From an uncultured Eubacteriales bacterium (GTDB taxonomy: Bacteria > Bacillota > Clostridia > Lachnospirales > Anaerotignaceae): DNA of 7,672 nucleotides. The notes under the pieces were generated by a model, which was not told where the DNA came from, searched no databases, and saw only the letters and a program-made list of their open reading frames with translations. Shown piece by piece: positions 4,868 through 7,672 of the stretch (its first letter is position 1; each line of letters begins with the position of its first letter). Where the stretch lies: assembly GCA_934552695.1 (NCBI GenBank), contig CAKTER010000065.1, positions 1 to 7,672 on the forward strand. Reading direction: 5' to 3'. Both the position numbers and the translations under genes were made by a program.

Positions 4868-6487
4868 TTACTGGTATTGCTGGCGCAGGGCGGCCACATC
4901 CGGGTTCTCCAGATATTCGTCGTAGGTTTCCCGCCGGTCAATCACGCCGTGGGGCAAAATCTCAATGATTCGGTCGGCAATGGTCTGCACAAACTGGTGG
5001 TCGTGAGAGGTGAACAGCAGCGTGCCTTTGTAGTCGATCAGGCCGTTGTTCAGCGCCGTAATGGACTCCAAATCCAGGTGGTTGGTAGGGTCGTCCAAAA
5101 TCAGCACATTGGCGCCCGAAATCATCATTTTACATAACATGCAGCGCACCCGCTCGCCGCCGGAAAGCACCTTGCAGGGCTTTAGGGCTTCCTCGCCGCT
5201 AAAAAGCATCCGGCCCAGCCAGCCCCGAATATCGCTGTCGTATTGCTCGCCCTCCTTGGCATAGGGCCGCAGCCAGTCAATCAGGGACTCGTCGTGCCCC
5301 TCGAAATACTCGGTATTGTCCTTGGGGAAATAGGCCCGGGAGGTGGTAATCCCCCACTTAAAGCTTCCGGAATCCGGCTCCATCTCGCCCATCAAAATTT
5401 TAAACAGCGTGGTACGGGCCAGCTCGTCGGCCCCCACAAAGGCCACCTTTTCGTGAGGCAAAATCATCAGGTTCAGGTTATCCAGCACCTTCCGGTCGCC
5501 AATGGTTTTGGTCAGGCCCTTAATTTCCAGCAGGTCGTTGCCCACCTCCCGGTCCTGTTTAAAGTTGCAGAAGGGGTACTTCCGGCTGGAGGGCTTAATG
5601 GTATCCATTTGCAGGTTGTCCAGCAGCTTTTTCCGGGAGGTGGCCTGCTTCGACTTGGAGGCGTTGGCGCTAAACCGCTGGATAAACTCCTGCAGCTCCT
5701 TCATCTTCTGCTCCACCCGCTTGTTCTGGTCCTTTAGCTGCCGCTGGGTCATTTGGGTGTATTCGTACCAGAAGTCGTAGTTGCCCACATACAGCGTCAT
5801 TTTGCTGTAATCAATATCGCAAATATGGGTGCAAACCTTGTTTAAAAAGTGCCGGTCGTGGGACACCACAATGACGGTGTTTTCAAAGTCCAGCAAAAAG
5901 TTTTCCAGCCAGCGGATGGATTCGATATCCAAATGGTTGGTGGGCTCGTCCATCAGCAAAATATCGGGGTTGCCAAACAGGGCCTGGGCCAGCAGCACCT
6001 TTACCTTTTGGTCGGCGTTCAGCTCGCTCATTTGCAAATAGTGGAGCTCTCCGGGAATCCCCAACCCGTTCAGCAGCTTTTCGGCGTCACTTTCGGCGTT
6101 CCAGCCGTCCATTTCGGCAAACTCCGCTTCCAGCTCCGAGGCCCGGATGCCGTCCTCGTCGGTAAAGTCCTCCTTGGTATAAATGGCGTCCTTTTCCTTC
6201 ATAATATCGTACAGCTTCCGGTTCCCGTACAGCACCGTTTCCACCACGCCAAAGCGGTCAAAAGCAAAGTGATCCTGCTTTAACACCGACATCCGCTCGC
6301 CGGGGGTAATAAACACACTGCCCGTGTTGGGCTCCAGCTCCCCGGACAAAATCTTTAAAAACGTAGACTTCCCGGTGCCGTTGGCGCCAATCAAGCCGTA
6401 GCAATTCCCCTTGGTAAAGTGAACGTTCACATCCTTAAACAGGACGCGGCCGCCATATTGTAACGATACGTCGTTTACGCTAAGCAT
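4868..6487 (-). CDS. ABC-F family ATPase, YkpA/YbiT type
   Basis: A 539-aa protein with two ATP-binding cassettes and no membrane segment, as in ABC-F proteins, which bind the ribosomal E site and act on stalled or early elongation complexes. NBD1: Walker A GANGTGKST at 34-42, degenerate signature MSELNAD near 153-159, Walker B ILLMDEPTNHLD with E181, switch H210. A charged linker at about 240-305 carries the subgroup hallmark SANASKSKQATSRKK. NBD2: Walker A region GADELARTT at 352-360 with the lysine replaced by R358, intact LSGGE at 441-445, Walker B LILDDPTNHLD with D466 where Glu is usual, switch H495. The degenerate NBD2 Walker A also occurs in B. subtilis YkpA as I recall it. The start ATG lies 2 nt after the rsmA stop, with GAGGAG inside the rsmA end, so the genes are coupled. 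No antibiotic-resistance function is implied. Confidence 0.93.
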   Translation of the reverse strand: MLSVNDVSLQYGGRVLFKDVNVHFTKGNCYGLIGANGTGKSTFLKILSGELEPNTGSVFITPGERMSVLKQDHFAFDRFGVVETVLYGNRKLYDIMKEKDAIYTKEDFTDEDGIRASELEAEFAEMDGWNAESDAEKLLNGLGIPGELHYLQMSELNADQKVKVLLAQALFGNPDILLMDEPTNHLDIESIRWLENFLLDFENTVIVVSHDRHFLNKVCTHICDIDYSKMTLYVGNYDFWYEYTQMTQRQLKDQNKRVEQKMKELQEFIQRFSANASKSKQATSRKKLLDNLQMDTIKPSSRKYPFCNFKQDREVGNDLLEIKGLTKTIGDRKVLDNLNLMILPHEKVAFVGADELARTTLFKILMGEMEPDSGSFKWGITTSRAYFPKDNTEYFEGHDESLIDWLRPYAKEGEQYDSDIRGWLGRMLFSGEEALKPCKVLSGGERVRCMLCKMMISGANVLILDDPTNHLDLESITALNNGLIDYKGTLLFTSHDHQFVQTIADRIIEILPHGVIDRRETYDEYLENPDVAALRQQYQ

Positions 6488-6489
6488 CC

Positions 6490-7362
6490 TTATTTCTCCT
6501 CTCGATATAATATGTCGGCCAAAGCCGCAAAGGTTTCCAAATCCAATTTTTCGCCCCGCACCGTTTCGGGCAGGCCCAGGCTGGCCAATACCCCGGCCAG
6601 CTCCTCTTTGGAAAGCCCCAACCCGGCCTGATTATACAGGCAGTTCACCAGGGTTTTCCGCCGCTGGCCAAAGGCGCATCGGGTGATGCGGAACAAAAAG
6701 TCCTCGTTTTTCACCTGCACCCGGGGCTGGGGCAGCACATCCAGCCGCACCACCGCCGAATCCACCTGGGGCCGGGGGAAGAAGCAGGTGGCCGGCACCG
6801 TCCGGCAGTATGCCACGCTGCACCGGTAGGCCACCGCCAGGGTCAAGGCCCCATAGGCCGCCGTCCCCGGGGCCGCCGTCAGCCGTTCGGCCACTTCCTT
6901 TTGCATCATCACCGTCAGCGACGATACCGGGGCATGGCTGGACAGCAGCTCCATCAAAATGGGCGTCGTAATATAATAGGGGAGATTGGCCACCACCCGG
7001 AAGGGCCGTCCCTCGTTATATGCCCGGCTGAGGGCCCCGATATCGGTTTTTAAAATATCCCCCTGCACCACATGGACGTTCCGGTACTCCATCAGGGTAT
7101 CGGCCAGCACTGGCAGTAGGCCCTTGTCCAGCTCCACCGCCACCACGGTTTTGGCATTTTCGGCCAAAAACTGGGTCATGCTCCCAATCCCCGGGCCAAT
7201 CTCCAGCACGGCGTCCTCCGGGCCCACCCCGGCATCGGCTACAATCGCCCGGGGCACGCTGGGGTCTACCAAAAAGTTTTGGCCAAATCCCTTCCGGGGC
7301 CGCAGCCCGTACCGGTCCAAAATGGCCCGGGTTCGCAAAAGCGTTGCAATCGGTTCTGTCAT
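6490..7362 (-). CDS. rsmA: 16S rRNA (adenine1518-N6/adenine1519-N6)-dimethyltransferase
   Basis: The 290-aa product is RsmA (KsgA), which uses S-adenosylmethionine to dimethylate two adjacent adenines in the 3' terminal helix of 16S rRNA late in small-subunit assembly. The length is normal. Motifs in order: KGFGQNFLVD at 24-33, SAM-binding EIGPGIGSMT at 54-63, acidic AVELDKG at 75-81, GDIL at 101-104, catalytic NLPYYITTPI at 126-135, MMQKEVAERL at 152-161, FFPRPQVDSAVV at 194-205 and AFGQRRKTL at 230-238. NLPYY, with the rest of the set, separates it from Erm resistance methylases, in which I would expect a differing motif. The ATG at 7362 follows AAGGAG by 5 nt. It begins 20 nt after the COG2426 stop and ends 2 nt before the ABC-F start, an operon arrangement. 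Confidence 0.96.
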   Translation of the reverse strand: MTEPIATLLRTRAILDRYGLRPRKGFGQNFLVDPSVPRAIVADAGVGPEDAVLEIGPGIGSMTQFLAENAKTVVAVELDKGLLPVLADTLMEYRNVHVVQGDILKTDIGALSRAYNEGRPFRVVANLPYYITTPILMELLSSHAPVSSLTVMMQKEVAERLTAAPGTAAYGALTLAVAYRCSVAYCRTVPATCFFPRPQVDSAVVRLDVLPQPRVQVKNEDFLFRITRCAFGQRRKTLVNCLYNQAGLGLSKEELAGVLASLGLPETVRGEKLDLETFAALADILYREEK

Positions 7363-7382
7363 GCGATCTCCTTATCTCAACA

Positions 7383-7672
7383 TCAAAAAAAGCTCAAAAT
7401 CCCGTAGGATAGCACCGTCATAATAACTCCGGCCAAAAGCACCCCCAGCAAAATGTAGGGGAACACTTTTTTCCGGTCCATGTGCAGCAGCGAGGCAACG
7501 AGCGCCCCGGTCCAGGCGCCGGTCCCCGGCAGGGGGATACCCACAAACAGCAAAATCCCCCAATAGCCGTATTTTTCGATGGAGCCCTTCTTTTTCTCCG
7601 CCTTCCCCTCGACCCACAGGGCCAGCTTTTTTAGGGGCGTTTTTTTTAGGGCCTGTAAAATCCTTTCGATTA
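7383..7672 (-). CDS. Small multidrug export protein family (COG2426), C-terminal part
   Basis: This gene runs off the window edge, so only its last 95 residues and TGA stop (7385-7383) are present. Reading codons from 7670 downward gives a basic amphipathic segment (residues 9-28, with LALWVEGKAEKKKGS), then SIEKYGYWGILLFVGIPLPG and TGAWTGALVASLL, then a second hydrophobic segment VFPYILLGVLLAGVIMTVL. The IPLPGTGAWTGAL stretch between charged and hydrophobic parts is characteristic of the COG2426 (Sm_multidrug_ex) integral membrane family; despite the name, the substrate is generally unknown. An ORF in another frame at 7372-7617 has no such pattern and is a shadow. The stop lies 20 nt before the rsmA ATG, so it is probably the upstream member of the rsmA/ABC-F operon. 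The start and N-terminal half cannot be judged. Confidence 0.8.
   Translation of the reverse strand, partial: IERILQALKKTPLKKLALWVEGKAEKKKGSIEKYGYWGILLFVGIPLPGTGAWTGALVASLLHMDRKKVFPYILLGVLLAGVIMTVLSYGILSFF

Noticed and set aside
7372..7617. Minus-strand ORF with an ATG at the right edge
   Set aside because: It overlaps the COG2426 reading frame, which has membrane segments and family motifs but no start inside the window. The alternative frame has no hydrophobic pattern or motif.

Overview
The window reads as a GC-rich chromosome segment from a Bacillota (Clostridia) bacterium, most likely of the Oscillospirales type. This placement rests on protein families and gene order, not on a database search. 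The main clue is the run acpS, LolA-like lipoprotein, alr, mazF. It matches the order I recall from Bacillus subtilis (acpS-ydcC-alr-ndoAI-ndoA) and partly from Clostridioides difficile (gerS-alr2). Other clues are a clostridial-type CarD protein, strong AGGAGG-type ribosome binding sites and a YkpA/YbiT-type ABC-F protein. All supported genes lie on the minus strand, so transcription runs from high to low coordinates. There is no tRNA, rRNA, CRISPR array or insertion sequence.

Layout in transcription order. (1) 7672-6488: the 3' end of a COG2426 small multidrug export membrane protein gene (its start lies outside the window), then rsmA/ksgA, then an ABC-F ATPase whose start lies 2 nt after the rsmA stop. 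These three look like one operon, joining an unknown transporter with ribosome maturation and translation. (2) 4867-3679: ilvC, apparently a unit of its own, with a candidate promoter, a short leader with a hairpin and a downstream terminator-like hairpin. (3) 3658-908: acpS, a GerS/YdcC-like lipoprotein gene, alr, a 204-nt structured gap and mazF. The acpS to alr genes are tightly spaced. They cover acyl-carrier-protein activation, an envelope or spore lipoprotein, and D-alanine supply for peptidoglycan. (4) 907-142: carD with its own candidate promoter, a perfect AAGGAGG site and a GTG start, ended by a 9-bp hairpin. (5) 1-130: a nearly pure polypyrimidine tract with no gene.

No wholly new system is demonstrated. 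The most interesting places are: the mazF toxin gene, with catalytic residues intact but no recognisable mazE, and with a TTG-started coupled ORF, nested hairpins and a UACAU site in front of it; the ABC-F protein, in which one of the two composite ATP sites looks dead on all sides; a CarD lacking the tryptophan wedge; and hairpins that sit over the start regions of acpS and the lipoprotein gene.
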